DNA of 64,000 bases from Hydractinia symbiolongicarpus (taxonomy: Eukaryota > Cnidaria > Hydrozoa > Anthoathecata > Hydractiniidae). The notes under the pieces are model-generated. The model worked only from the letters and a program-made list of their open reading frames with translations. It made no database searches and had not been told where the DNA came from. A program made the translations under genes and the position numbers. Positions within the stretch are counted from its first letter, which is position 1; every line of letters begins with the position of its first letter. The DNA is taken from the NCBI RefSeq assembly GCF_029227915.1, contig NC_079878.1:7874001-7938000 (forward strand), given 5' to 3'. This document shows positions 10,560-24,800 of this stretch, in pieces.

Positions 10560-13500
10560 ACAAGCTTTCTCATGTCGTGGGTTGTGCGGTTACAGTTTTA
10601 TGTAACCATTGTTGTTTTGTGATATTTTTGTTAATTCTGTTAATTGTCGGTTGATTGTCTTCCTTAAGTTTTTATGAAATTATCTTCGCGTTTTATTTCC
10701 TGTGAATCATGCAGATTGTGAACACCCTACTGCGAGGTGAAAGAGAGAAAAAAAGATCATTGTGATTAATTTGTTAATAATAACAGGGCGACAATAATAT
10801 GGTTTTCATATCGTTCTGAGAACGCTTTCGCCGTTATTTTAAATTATTCATCTGCGTGCATGAACAGAAAAGTACAAACCTATCAAGTCGATGTACAAGA
10901 AAGAAACGCATACTATAAAAAATTTATTCTTGTTTTTCCAAAACTTCGAGAAATCTTTAAATTTATAATGCCACATAGAATTTTTTAAGAAAATATGAAT
11001 ACAAAATATTAAATCACAATGCTAGCTCTACTGAACCAAATAAATGGACGTGCTTGTTTTTTAAAAAAATGTTTTACAAGTCTTACTAAAGAGAGTCAAA
11101 CTAACTTTTAATTAACTAAAAACTTATTTATATATGTATATATAGATAGATAGATAGATATTAGAAAGTCGACTTACATCTTTTTGCTCTGTTCGCTAAT
11201 CCAATACAAAAAATTATTAACTCCGTCTTCCATCACTTTATAGCTACAAACTTATATTCTATGTGCTGTCCACAATCTTTTTTTTTTTATCTTGATAATG
11301 TTTCTATATGTGTGCCTGTTGTAATCTGCAAATAAAATGCGCTGTCGATTTTTATAAGTTGTCGAAACTCGTTATACATATTAATCATCACAAACAATTA
11401 AAAAACATATTCATCTAAGACGCCAGAAAAACAAAATTAAATTGTCACGGCTTTCAAAACATCAATCAAAAATAGAGAGCAAAAGAGCTTGTCATTAATT
11501 GCTCTGTACTTCCTTTTTTCATAACCTTCCTTTTTCTCTCGTATGAATGATAAGAAGCGCAATCACTTATACTTCTACATGTAATCGTATCATTAACTTG
11601 CTGACGTCAACTCGCCTATTTTTATTACTGCAAATAGCTATTCAAATACTGACCATGCTATTCAGCAGGTCGGTCAGAATAGCAGGCATTATCTAATGCA
11701 TTACGCTTGCTATAACAAACCTCGTACTCAGACTACTGTATTTCACATTATAAATAATTTATAAACATTGGTTACAAAACGATTATCACGAAGTTTTTAT
11801 GAGAATTTCGATATAATGTATGTATGTATACACAGGAGGGACAAAAATATCTACTAGGAATTTCTATTCATAATAAGTCTGCTTCGCTCACAAAGCTTTC
11901 AGTTGAAAAAATAAAGCTGGGAATGAACCATTCAATGTCGCATAGACATGAATAGCAACACAAGCCAAAATTATAATGCAGCATATTTAGGTGATGGTGC
12001 CAGGCGACGGCAACGTAGTTATTTAAATAAGGTCCTAGCATGACAGAGAGTCGCGACTGGTGCCTAGTTTTTACGTCAATCGTTAAAATTTAAGCCGACA
12101 CTCCAAAGTTTTACTATAGATAGCCGCCTGAATTATGTAATTCGCCAAAGGAAGAATTAAATCGACAACTTTGTTTACGGTTTGTTCTGCCAAATAGCAT
12201 GAAATACATCTCCGTGAAAGGTGAAAGTATGAAAGCAAACGAGACAGAAGAAACACCCTCTAGTTGACCTTGTTAAAGAAAAATGGAATTCCGACCAAAT
12301 TACTTTCATACTAAAAAAGTCAATCTTCAAGGCTAATTGTCATAACGGAGTTATTCTCAGAAAGTGGTTATGTAACTTATTACATCTGATCGTCCCACGC
12401 AACGTGCGTCTTGTTGTATATGAGACGAGAATAAATTGCTGGAATCAGCAATTCTTAAAAGGATATCTTGAATAGTTGTGGCTGCACGTAACCGATGATA
12501 GTAGGGGTATTTTCTTTTATTAAGATATATTAACAATGACGATTCTTCTTGCGCTGTGTGATAATTTTAGTCTCATGATTATTTCAGACGTGTGTGAAAA
12601 CAGTGTTTATACAAAGCTGTTTTATTCCTAAAATAAAACTTGTTGCACGATTCGGTTTGAACGATAAGTTATTGTATTGATATTATTTACTTAAAAACAG
12701 TTAAATAAACAACTTAATGTAAATACGGTTGGATTAAACCTTTTTTGTTTTTTTCATCAGCTACGTCATAAAAACTGTTTATTTCTGCTTGTGGCTTCAC
12801 ACGGCGACTCACAGCCATTATTTTCCGTTCTTATAATGCACGGCTTGTTTCCTGATACATTCTTATATTGTAATGAAACTGTCGCTAATAGAAATTGACG
12901 TCATAAAAGTTGGAAGCATGTTGATGCTAATGAAAGTTATTGATAAAGTTCAGACAATAAGCCAACTAAATATATCTTTCCTGTTTTTTTTGTCATGATT
13001 TTTCGACATGAATGTACAAGCAAGAATTTGAGAGTTTATGTTGAGAAAGAAAACCTAGGAAAAATCTAGGGGAAAGAGTTAGAAAGAAAAATTAGCTATT
13101 TAATGATTACTGATTATATCCATTATCTAAAAAATATCACGTAATTACTAAATAGAAAAAAATAGGAAAAAATAGCTGAAGGTAGATCAGAAAGAATGTC
13201 AATAAGCAAGTTAAATCCTTCTTTCTATCTTTTTTGGTAAAAAGATGCATTTATGTGTATCTAGTGTTTGGAGTGAAGAGTAACATTTAAGGAAAGAAAG
13301 ACAACAAGAGCAGGCTGCGTCATTCGAATAACTTTAGTTGTTAATATTGCAGTTGTACTAACCTGTTTTTGGAATGTTCCAGATCCAAGCTTCCTTTTAT
13401 TAAAATGATAACTTCCTGTGCAATTCCAATACCTGCATCTTCTATTTATGCATTGCAGTGTGGCACTCCGTTTGTTTGTTTTTAATCAAGTATATGTTTT

Positions 13501-16500
13501 TCAAATATTTTTTCAGGTAAATACCGCCACAGAAGATAGGTTAGTGACATTCTATTGACGTAAATGTTGTTGTTTTTGTTATTGCTGTACATTCTCAATC
13601 GATTAGACTTTAAAGAGTTGAATGAAGAATAATACATTCTTTTAGAGTCTTCCTTCTGTGTTTTTCTGTTTTCTCTACGCTTATACTTCAAACTCATAGC
13701 GAAGTGACATCACAAAGGTATTGAATGCGTATTGAATTAATATCAAGGTAAATATCTAAATGCTTTAAAAAATATTTATACTTTCACTGAAGCGCTACTT
13801 AAGTGCCTTCAACAAAATTTCCGTTTACATACATTTTTTTACTTCTACATTTCGGAAAATGAACAATAACCTTTCTTAAAACAAAGTGCTATCTTGTTCC
13901 TGAACATTTACTAGGCTAGCTAATGGCTACATAGCTATCTGCTCCGGCAAAGAAATTTTTTTATATCACACATGTTTCTCATAAGTTTTCTTCTATTTTA
14001 CTCAAAAGGAAGGCGCTCGCTCGATTGATTGGGCGTTAAGAATTTGGCGTGTATGCAAACAGAGACGCCCTCTCAAGTAAATTTTTTTTCACTTAAAGTT
14101 TGCAAACTACATTCATTGTAAAAAAAGTTTATTTCCCTCCAGTGATGTCATACTTGAAAGGAAATCTTGTTCTTAAAGTAGGTTTAATGATCAATACAAA
14201 CTTCTTATACAATAAACTGTCAAACATTATCTACATATCCTGTGTGTTTGCTATTCTATGAAAAATTATCAAATGAAATTGACACCAAAACTTAAATGTT
14301 GCTAAGGGCGTGGTCCTTTGTAGGTCATTTGTTCAATAAATTGCCCACAATTATATTTCATTTGATCACTTTCGTTTTTCATTGACGTAACAAGTTTCTT
14401 ATAATTAATCTTCCACTTTCAGACTGTTCGTTTTGCCTTTCATTTTATAATTGATTTGTTTTTGTTTATTAAAAAATCTGAAAATGAAGGAAGCAACCCA
14501 CCCTAATTTATTTAAGAACGCCCATTTTAGTTAAAACATTTTCCATGTAGTTCTTTCAGCCTGTCTGTTGACTGATAGTGGTTTTGTGGGCTTACGTCCA
14601 AATTTATTTAACAAAAGTTTTAATAACCTTTCTCCTCATTTATTTCTCGTTTCGTTGTTGTGGTTGTTATCACCGATGATGGCCTTATCGCTCATTGTTT
14701 ATGTGCTATTTTATCGTGTTTCGTGAGAGAGAATACTTTCTACGCTGCATTTCTCATTATCTAGAATACGTACATCAGCCCATTTTTGTGGCTCTAAAGA
14801 TTTTATTCTTTATCTCATCTTTCCATCTCTAATAAATCTTCCAGTACCTTTGACAGTTCGATAGAAAAAAACTATGTAATACTAATTTTTTTTAGTTTTT
14901 GTTCAGTGATATAAAGACAGTTTTTTTAACTTTCGTTTGTTCATCGGATTTATAATAGGCAGTGTAAAGGAAATGATGCCAAAATGAGAGAATAACTTTT
15001 ATCTTTGTTTTATGGTATATACTAGAAAGTTAACTATCATTTTACTACACGTAGACACGCAAACCAACCACCTTGAGCTGCTGCTAGCAGTAGCTAGGTT
15101 GGGGTAACTATAATGAAAACACGATTTGAAATTTATTAGATCAAGAACAGCTAAAGTTTAACTAACAGAATCATAATCTTAAAAACATTGCCAGTATTTC
15201 CTTGACAAAGAATTTTACTGCAATATAGACAATAAAACGGATGGGACCAGATAATTTCAAATTTTCCCGCTAATTATGTTCTTATATCGAAAGTAAACCA
15301 AGAGCAGTTGTCTTGACAACAGGCACAACATTGTTCGTCGTTTCACCAACATAGTACCTACATTGTCCATAAAAATACAGGGAGGGAGCAAAATCCTTCC
15401 CCTAGTAGTAAATAGAAGCTATTAAACGTATAGAAAGCTAGATTCTTGCTTTTCTTTTTATCCAACTTCAACGATTAGCAGATTCAATAACAAGCGATTA
15501 ATCAAACTGCCAAAAATATTATCCTTGGTCATCTCACAGTCTCTTGCAAGGTTAGTACTGGGCCCTTTAAAGCGATATACCCAAGGTAATCAGCTAATTG
15601 AATAATTATTTTAAGCTCAAAGAAAGTATTAAATTCATTTGACTCTCCTTATGACTACGTTTTTGCATTGCTAAGATAGCTGACTGAATTTGCCAGTAAT
15701 AAAAGTTCATTGTCACATCAAGACAATTGGAAAATAGAAACTCATTCTTGTACCACTTTTGACATGTGAAAGACCAATGCCTTATTATGGAGTTAGCCCA
15801 CTGAAATAACACTAGGAATCGATCAGCTAGATAGCATTCGTCTATTTGTGAAACGCTAAAAATAAATAATGTTGGTAATTTGTTTTCATGGTTAGACCTC
15901 CCCACAGTGTTTCATTCTTGTGTAGGAGTGACATCAATATAGATAGTGTGGGCACGATAATTATTCAGCGGATGGATTTCTCATATCCAAATAATTTCAC
16001 AATGAGGTACACCCTCGTGTCGTTAAGCGACGTTACAAAATCCTGTTTACATTGGTAAAAACCTTTACATTTTACCACAACGACGAGGTATTAGCTAATA
16101 TCTTCTTTTGTTACTTTTCTTTAACTGTGTCATTTAACATTAACAGAATCGTAGCATAAGAAACTTTACGTTGAGAAGCAATAATAATAACTTAATATCC
16201 TGAGCAACCTGAAATGCGTGATGTTAATTAACTGTAAGATATATATTTCAAAACAATGCCCTTTTAGGAAGTTGTTCGCGGTTGGATTGTGTTAATTTGT
16301 TGCTGTTCATTTCCGTAATTCTTCCAACTTTACAAATGACTCGGAAATGAATGAGATGCTGAACAACTTACACTTTGTAAAAAAACTGGCATCAGTAAAA
16401 CATATTTTGAATATCCGGCATTTCTCTTTATTTTTATGATTAATTTAATTTTCTGTATAACGCACACAAAAAACAATTTTCTTTCCTTAAAATAATGCAA

Positions 16501-19500
16501 ACAGTTGATAAATTGTGGAATAATCATAGGTTTTTTAACAAGTAATTATCGACAATTAAAGAGAATTAATCAATGCGGATATAGCTCGTGAATATTTCTT
16601 CTTAATAATTGTTTTCAGATTATTATTAGCACTTCAACTTTTAATTCCATTTAAACGTCATAAAGATTCCGTTATGACGTCTTTAGGCACCATTTTTCCT
16701 TTTTTAAGTCGTATCATTCTCTTCAATTGATTTAGGGGTGTGGCTTGGTGAAATTTTTTACACACTTCAAAGCTACCTGCTGATCAAGTTGCAGAACATC
16801 AAAAGTACCGAACGCTTCACAAGAAGGAAAAATACCGTAACAGTTATCAAAAGATTAATGCCTTATTAAATTCAAATCACAGAGTAAATTTGTTTTATTT
16901 ACCTGCGGTATTGCTCATTTACTGTGTTCTTACACAGATGTAATACCGCCTTTGATAAAGGATATTTTGGTAAGAAGAAAAAATTGTTATTGATTTTTTC
17001 TTACTCGTCAGCTTTTTATCAAAAAAGAGATAGAAAAAATATACCATGGAGAGCAGCAGTTCGTACGTCAATGGAAAACAGAGACTCTATAACGTTAACA
17101 TATTGCCAGCAGGTCATATTGCCTTAAATCTGCTCCTGTCTCCAGCTTTTGTTATCCATGCTTGTATTTTCGTCATAGTGAGGTTACAACTACGTTAGGC
17201 GCTTATCTTAAAATCTAAAGCGTTTAATTTAATTGTATGGCTAAAAATATTTAATTGCTGATAATGATAGCCTTGATTACAAGTTTATTAAATTCGTTTT
17301 GTTATCACTGTATCGCGTGCGTTTGAATATCCGTCAATTGAAACCGTTATCTAAGCTACTAATTAGATATGTACAACTAAAAGCAAGAAAATATTTTATA
17401 CTCTCTTTTTACGATGCACAAAGTTTCTTTTCAGTTTTTCTGGACAGCTGAAATTGTCTGTAACCAAAGAACATTTCAAGATCTGAATAAGCCAGACAGC
17501 GTGTTGCTTACGTTATCAAAACATGTTTGTTTACATATGACGTCATCAACTTATATTGTCATCTTGATAGGAATAGGATTTTACAACTTTAACGATTACT
17601 GTTATGACAGTTAATCCACAAAGGAAAAAGTTTTTTAAAGAAAAAAATCGTTATTGACAACATTCTAGCTTTAAGATAATAACTCTGACTAGTGACGTCA
17701 GGCCGAGTTAAAGCTTAGCCCAAGATAGAATAAGTTTGAGGACAAAACTCTTCTTCATGACGTTTTAGTTGTTTATATTAGTATTTTTTGTTGTTGTTGT
17801 TGTTGTTTACTTTTATCTTTACTGCTACTTATTGGTTTGTTTTGCATATAATCTATTTCGATCTCATGTTACGACATATAAGAAGTTTGGCAAGATAAGT
17901 GAATGCTTTTTATTCGAGACAACATGTCAGAAACGAGAATTGATGCCAAAAAAAGAATGTCTATGTGTTTAATCCTACATACATAAGCAGACAGTAGACA
18001 CAAAATTATGTCAACACGAATACATGCACTGGTTCGAATGCCAATCACAGTGTAACGCGTTGTTTACTCAGTGAGTTCCAAATTTAAATCCTGCTTTTAG
18101 ATCTACGAAATTACCTCTACAGACAAAGACAAAATAGTTTATTGATATAAATAGAAGTAGTATTAATAGCTTTTTGTCTTTCGTGTTTATGATGAACATG
18201 TGTCGTGACGAAGAAAATATGTCAATGTCCAATGTCCAATGTTTCATTCAAGGTAATAAAGCACGGAAGCTAAATATCTGTTGAAATGAACAGCCTTTAA
18301 GAAAGACATAAGCACACACAAAATACCGTCTGTCTCTAAATATAACTTCGTGTTTTTTTTGTGTTTTTTACTACCATTAAAATTACTGGATTTTCCGTAA
18401 AAATACATTCATTGTATCACCAAGTATTAACACAAATAAAATCTCTTTTAGATACCCGCGGAATCTTAAAACGGTTCGACTTATTCTAAGCTTGAGTTTT
18501 GAAATAGTTTGATAAAAAAAACATCATACAATACGTTGCATGCATCGCCCTTATTCATCATTTACTTTTCCAGGTCTTTTAACGTTTTAATTTCATACCT
18601 ATTAGTTTTAACCCTTTTTACCTTGTTTTAATAATTTTTTCTTTGGAACATGTTTTGTTTATGTTTTTAACAAAAATCGAATTGCATGATTCAAAATCGC
18701 TCGAATGTTAGAATTTTAGTAAAAAAGTTCAAATTCTATTGAGAAAAGCAGAGAAGGAAATAATCGAGTTATAGAGAAAAATTCATTCAGTTTTCAAGTA
18801 TTTGTAGTCAACTGTTAAATCTGTCCGAATATTATCTTTCTCAAGTTTTGGAGAATCTTTAAATGAAATTACCGAAAGTTATTTTTCTGCAGAATTTTAC
18901 CCACCGAAAATTTTGAGTTTTAATGTGCTGCGAGCATTTTTTTGCTTTTTTTGGCCCTTTTTTACTTGGTTTACGCATCTGCCAATATAGAACGCTGGAA
19001 ACCTACTGACTGCGGCTAAAAACGCTGCTCGTCAATTTCGTGAAAAGGATCCCAAGACGAAAATTTTTCTGAATGTTAAATCAGAATTATACTTGCGAGT
19101 TAATGAGTTTCTTATGAAGTATTCTTAAAGAGTCATGATACTTATCAAAACCATGAGAACGCTGGCTTATCAAGTAGTACATAGAATTTTTTTTTTTCAT
19201 GCTTCAAAGAAACGTTTTATTGTTCCCTGAATAAAATATAAAGTAATTAGAGAAGGGTTCTCTTTCTTTCTATTGATAAATAATTTAACCCTATATTTTC
19301 ATTATGCATAATAATTTAATACATAATGGAATAAATAACAAATAATATAATGTATAAGATAAAATATATTTATCACTCATTACAGATATTGTTATGTACA
19401 TTATAGAACGTCATACCAGGTGTCGCCCTTAAATACCCACCCTTTTATTTGCGTCCAACGTTGTAGATGTCTTTGTGTCAGCAATAGTAACATACAGTAC

Positions 19501-20306
19501 AACTTGCATGAATATTTAAAAGAAGGTGTGTTGTTACTATAGAAGATATTTAACATGATGTGCCAATTTCTCTTAGATACGTGATCTTTGTGCTTAGTTT
19601 TGTATTCGTTAAACCAAACACGCCCGTATTATAATGATATCGTTTTGTTTTTAATATGTTGAATGGTTGGTTTGAACGATGACAACGCGAACTTTCGTAT
19701 GCAGGCTAGTGCACAGGCTACTGAGTACTTCTTTTTTAATCATTTTGTACCTCGTTAAATCACAAATCAACTTTTACGGATGATAACTATCATAGCTCAT
19801 CTGAAATTGATGATTTGCTTGAAACATCAAAGTTGGGACACTATAATTTTCACAGAATCTGTGTTGTGTTTTGTAACTGGGAGTTTGAAGAGAAAAACAT
19901 ATCATGATTTTATGAAGTAAATGGCACATCAATTCATAAAAATAACCGCTGAAATGTTATCTGTTTTTTTATTGACGTCTTTACATGGACCAACCTCTTT
20001 TGCGTAGAAACTGTAAGGTGTAAACAAGCAATTCCAGAATCAATTTACAATAATTTTCTCACTTATTTGGTTTTATAACCATTTAATGCATTATTAATAT
20101 TCCGCATTTTTTTTTAATTTGTGTTTTAAATTAAATTAATTTGTCTGCTCATGGTTGCAAACAAAGAATAAAGAGTCTTCTTGTTTTTCCGGTTGTACGA
20201 GCACATGTACATTTCTTTTAGTCCCGATTTCTTTCCTGCAGGGAGCTGAGGTAAGGCAGGGGCGCGACCAGAACTTTATGGAATAGTGAAAAAGGGAGTG
20301 GGGAAT
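10560..20306. other. Large intergenic region upstream of DMRT
   Basis: Nearly 10 kb of AT-rich DNA in which I recognise no gene. A GATA microsatellite lies at about 11141-11165 and a TTG-type tract near 17787-17805. Exact TGACGTCA octamers are at 11602, 12896, 17538 and 17693. Open frames here (for example 13482-13697 minus, 15606-15905 minus, 17414-17614 plus, 17769-17972 plus) have no family signature. Distal DMRT control elements could lie here but none can be named. Confidence 0.5.
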
Positions 20307-20622
20307 GAAGAATTACAGTGCGGTAAGGAATAGCAATGGTGAGAAATGGGGATGGTGAGGAACTTGGACTATAGGAAACGGGACATTGTAAAAAAGAATG
20401 ACCGTGTTTGTGAAGAATTATAGTGCGGTAAAGAATAGCAATGGCGAGAAATGGGGATGGTGAGGAACTTGGACTATAGGAAACGGGACATTGTAAAAAA
20501 GAATGACCGTGTTTGTGAAGAATTATAGTGCGGTAAAGAATAGCAATGGCGAGAAATGGGGATGGTGAGGAACTGAGTTCGTAGGGAACGAAGGCATTGT
20601 GAAAAAGAATGACCGTGTTTGT
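20307..20622 (+). repeat. 105-bp tandem triplication
   Basis: Three head-to-tail units start at 20307, 20412 and 20517 (each with GAAGAATTA) and end in GACCGTGTTTGT. Units 1 and 2 differ at only a few positions. Unit 3 keeps the first half nearly identical but differs in the block after GAGGAACT. The period of 105 is divisible by three, yet stop codons or frame breaks interrupt the frames I checked, so it does not look coding. The low divergence suggests recent expansion. Confidence 0.93.
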
Positions 20623-20701
20623 GTTGAAATTGAAATTGAAAATTCCAATTTAGAGAAAAAAGAAAATCATATTTGCTTTTTCCTTTTAAAAAAAACTTCA
20701 A

Positions 20702-21750
20702 AAAGTGCCTGAGCTTAAAAGAAAGCTACTTTTTGGAGGTATAGTGTGTAAAAAACATGGCTGATCCATAATACTTCACCATCACAGGTGGCTAAATTGT
20801 GTACAAAAATTATGAAAGACTAAGAATTTAGTAGAGAGATATTAGTCAACAGATTAAAATTTACTGAAAAATGCTTTCCTCGTAGATAAAAAAATTGCTG
20901 TATAACAAAAATACCTATTTAATTAGCAGTTCTCGATGCATCGAGGCAAAAAAATAACTTGTCAAATATATTTACCATATTAGGGAGACATAACGGTTAC
21001 ACTTCAATTAAAATGTATTTTTTAAATGCGTCAATGATCACATGCCTTAACCAAAGTTATTTCTTCCGTGCCAATTGAAATGATTACAAAATATCAATAG
21101 CTCACACAAAACTAATTAAAGAATCTATTTTAATCACAATCATAAGTGAACCATTTTAACCAAAAAAGGAATTCGAAGGATGTGTTGTGGCAGCTATAAA
21201 TTATTATAGCATGATTTTTAACCTTTTTTTCTCTTAAGTGCCCCTCTACAAGAAAATATCATTCTGATTAAAGTAATTTTGGTCCATTATTTTGAGCCAC
21301 AATAATGGTTTCTTCAGCCAATACAACTGGTAACTATCTGATAGTCAATATTTACTTTAGTTCTGTTATTTATTTCACTTTTTCAAACCTTTTAGTTAAA
21401 AGGATCACTCCTTCTAAATTTCTTTTAACCAGAATTTAAGTATGTTTAAGTATGTAACTTTTATCGACTTAAATGACCGCTATAAAAACACCAAAATAGC
21501 CTGGTTTTCCATGTTATTGTATTAACTGTACTATACATGCGCCAAACAGATAAGATTATCTCTTTGACAACTTACCTTTTCATACCCTGTAGAAATATTT
21601 CTTTTTCAGAACTTCGAGAAAGGGAAATTTAAACAGTAGATGCAAACACATTATGTGGGCTACACCATTGGTTGTATGTTGACAGCCTCAAACGAGTTAG
21701 CAACAATTAGTATAAAAAACTATCTGCAAGCCTGTGAAAATCCACAGCAA
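20702..21750. other. Intergenic, no gene recognised
   Basis: AT-rich DNA with no coding frame of note and no structured repeat that I can see. Confidence 0.5.
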
Positions 21751-21802
21751 TTCACCCGTTGGAAAAATTCACGGGGTTTGCCCGCCGCTACTAGCAGCTA
21801 CC
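21751..21802 (+). mobile_element. Family D repeat, head fragment
   Basis: Contains ACCCGTTGGAAAAATTCACGG followed by GGTTTGCCCGCCGC, matching the start of the repeat at 61651-61770 (ACCCGTGGAAAAATACACGG, then GCTTGCCTG). The CCCGT/ACGGG arms can form a short hairpin. The rest of the element is missing or unrecognisable here. Confidence 0.55.
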
Positions 21803-24800
21803 ATCTTTCTTGTTGAAATAACCAGTGCAAAGATGATGTTAAAAATCCATTCGTGTAAATTAAATTTCCAATAAATAAAAATGGAATTGAAAAACCTAAT
21901 TGGAGTTTCGAGAAATTTGTTTATCTAAAAGAGTAAAAAAATCAGTCAGTGTGCATCCTGTCAAAATATCAATAAACAATGCCGATATAGATTTCCTATA
22001 GGAGGTATTCACGTATTAAACTTTGGTCGAGAAAAAACGATGACAACAAACACACTGATAGGCAACTCTCCTCTTCATATAATGGAAATGTTACGTGGGC
22101 AAAACGATATTCCGCATTACATGTTTGTTGTAATATGGACAGGGTTCTGTGGCTCAGTAAACTTTTCACACGAATCTTTTATGTAAATGTTGTTAGCTAG
22201 ATGCACTTTCACTGCAATATGAACATGGATTAATAGATAAAGATTTTTAAAAAGACGGAAGGTAGATTTTTTTATGGAAATCACGTGAAAGGGTGGAGTG
22301 TTGTAAACACTCCATACAGATTTATTACATGGTTTACATACACTAAGCTCTTAACTCAGTGTTACTCACGATAAGCTTGTGCAATTATTATGCACAAAAG
22401 AAATACCGGGCAATAATATTCCTATGACAGGTTGTATCCTGTGTTCTTATTTCTGACTAAATTGCGGGGAACATCGCACATGAAATGCTTTATGGATGTA
22501 AATTTCCAATTGAATTTTTGACAAACTATGTACTTTTATGATGAACGAAATCACAGCTTAATTTTAGAACTTACACGAAACTTCTTCCGGAAATAGAAAA
22601 TGTCTAGTGGCTGTTTTTGCTATCACGTGTCGCAATAAGCTTCTCTGTATTTTTATCTAAACCTTACAATATATCTGCATTAAGCGCTTTACCAAGGTGT
22701 GTGGAACGGTTAACCTATGCTTAACAACTCAACTTGATGGTTAACCACGGTTCACCCAGCTAGTAATAATACAAAGTTCGTGATAAAGAAAAAGCAATTA
22801 CAGCGAAAAATATGTATTAAATTAAATTTAACTAGTCCTTTTCAAGAAGGCTCACCTGTCCAGTTTTTAGCTGCATAAAGTAACAGATTACTCTGTGAAA
22901 GATCCGAAATAAAACTTTAGCAAAACTACTTTGAACACACAAATTATCTGAATATAGAAGAAAACCATTTTACCCACGGATACATTTAAATAAATGGAAT
23001 TCACCAAGATCACGTTTATTTTATTTTCCCTTTTCTGTCTCGCATAAGAGTATCTGACGAGTTTTATTACCATTTCCAAAAAAGCAAAATTCGGGGATTT
23101 GTTTTCAAAAAACTACATTTTCTATGAAAGTAGCGGAGTGCATGTTGGGTGCGTTTGTCTTTAATTTATACCAGACCACAAAATATATTCGCTATTATCA
23201 TTTATGAGTTCCTGTTTTAACCATTTCCAGGGACACCGATAAAAGATTTTTGACAGTTATATCAATTTCAACAGTATATTAATTTTGACAAATATACATG
23301 TGCAAAAACATTAAGATTAATTTTCATGATTGAAATACGTCAGAGTCTAAGTGTTATGCTAGGGTCTAAAAACGAATTTGTGCTATGTTTGATTGGTGCA
23401 ACCCAGTTTCAAATATGCTAATTTTTTGAACGCACTATCTTACAGATAGACATTAAAAAAAATATTTCATAATCGTGTTGTAAAATTCTGTTGCAGGATG
23501 CCCATAAAAGAAAAGTCACTAAATGCCAGTCGCGGGTAGGTTGATTTTACCTGCCCCTGCATAAACACGGTTAAGGTAGTTATGGAATTCCGGGATTTCT
23601 CACAGACACTAGATAGACACTAGATTCAAGTTAATATTTTGGAAATAGGGTCCCCAGAATTATACGTATTCTTTTAAGGATTTTTTTTGTGAATCCGATT
23701 TCAAACAAATATTGCAAGTCTTTGGTAGAAATTTACATAAGGAACAGAGAAAAAAAGATTTTAAATCCTCTTTAATTTGAAAATTTTACTTCGAAAAAAT
23801 TACACATGGCTAGCTAATAGCTGAATGTAAACAAAATACCGAGCTAAAATATATAAAGCTAGCTGTCATCAACACGTTTACATTAGGTTTTTAGTCACCT
23901 ACTACGTGCTAAACACATCAAAAACCTTGTTAACTAGCTAGCTACACACTTGTCTTTCTATATCAGTAGCCTACTTTTTTATGCTGCTATCTTCTTTCTG
24001 AAAATACAACGCGAAACCATGAACTAGTTAGTGATATCTTAATTAATCTAACAAAGTAAAACCAAACAGTTTTTATAAAACTAACTAGCTTTATAAGTTT
24101 TTTTGTTTACAAATATAATCAACCAAGGCTCAATGCGCCATTTTAATCTTGACCTAAGAAGTGCTGACTAAATAAAAAAAATTCGTAATAATTATGCAAA
24201 AATGTAAAAGCAAATATTTCTTCATTATCCAGTCAACGATACCAGGATATTTTTGAAGTCATCTCTCATATCAAGAAGGCAAAAAACCCAACGAACGAGA
24301 ATGAGGATAACTCATTAAACATGTGTCAACAAAATGACGTCACCAGGCACGATGTCATACATTTGATTCACAAAATAGAAACTCTAGTATGCTTATATAC
24401 ACATCCTATTTACTCTACGTTTATTGTTTCTTAAAAATAAAAATAAATTCGAGACAATACACCCACATGCCTGGAAATTCCATGAAAACAAATAGTTCAC
24501 AGAATTGAAATGTCGAGGACATCACTTACGCTTCATCCATCATAAGGTTTGTTTAGGAGTTTAAAAAGTTGTGTTTCAACTTTTGGATCATACATGAGCC
24601 GTGATAATAATGTAGAGATTTCGATTACATGAAACATACAAAATATCCAGTTTCCCTTGATGATAAATAACTAATTATAAAAATTAGTGATGAAGCAAGC
24701 ACAAAGAAGCCGACGTAATAGTACTAATGATGTACAGGTTTCTCTTCCTGTGGAAAACTCTCTTTTATTTTCTTTAATTAACTCTATCTGACGTAGGATT

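Noticed and set aside
18025-18045. Box B-like GGTTCGAATGCC
   Set aside because: No matching box A or tRNA-like stems at the right distance.
20255-20275. CAGGGGCGCGACCAGAA, resembling a hAT terminus
   Set aside because: No matching inverted end was found nearby.
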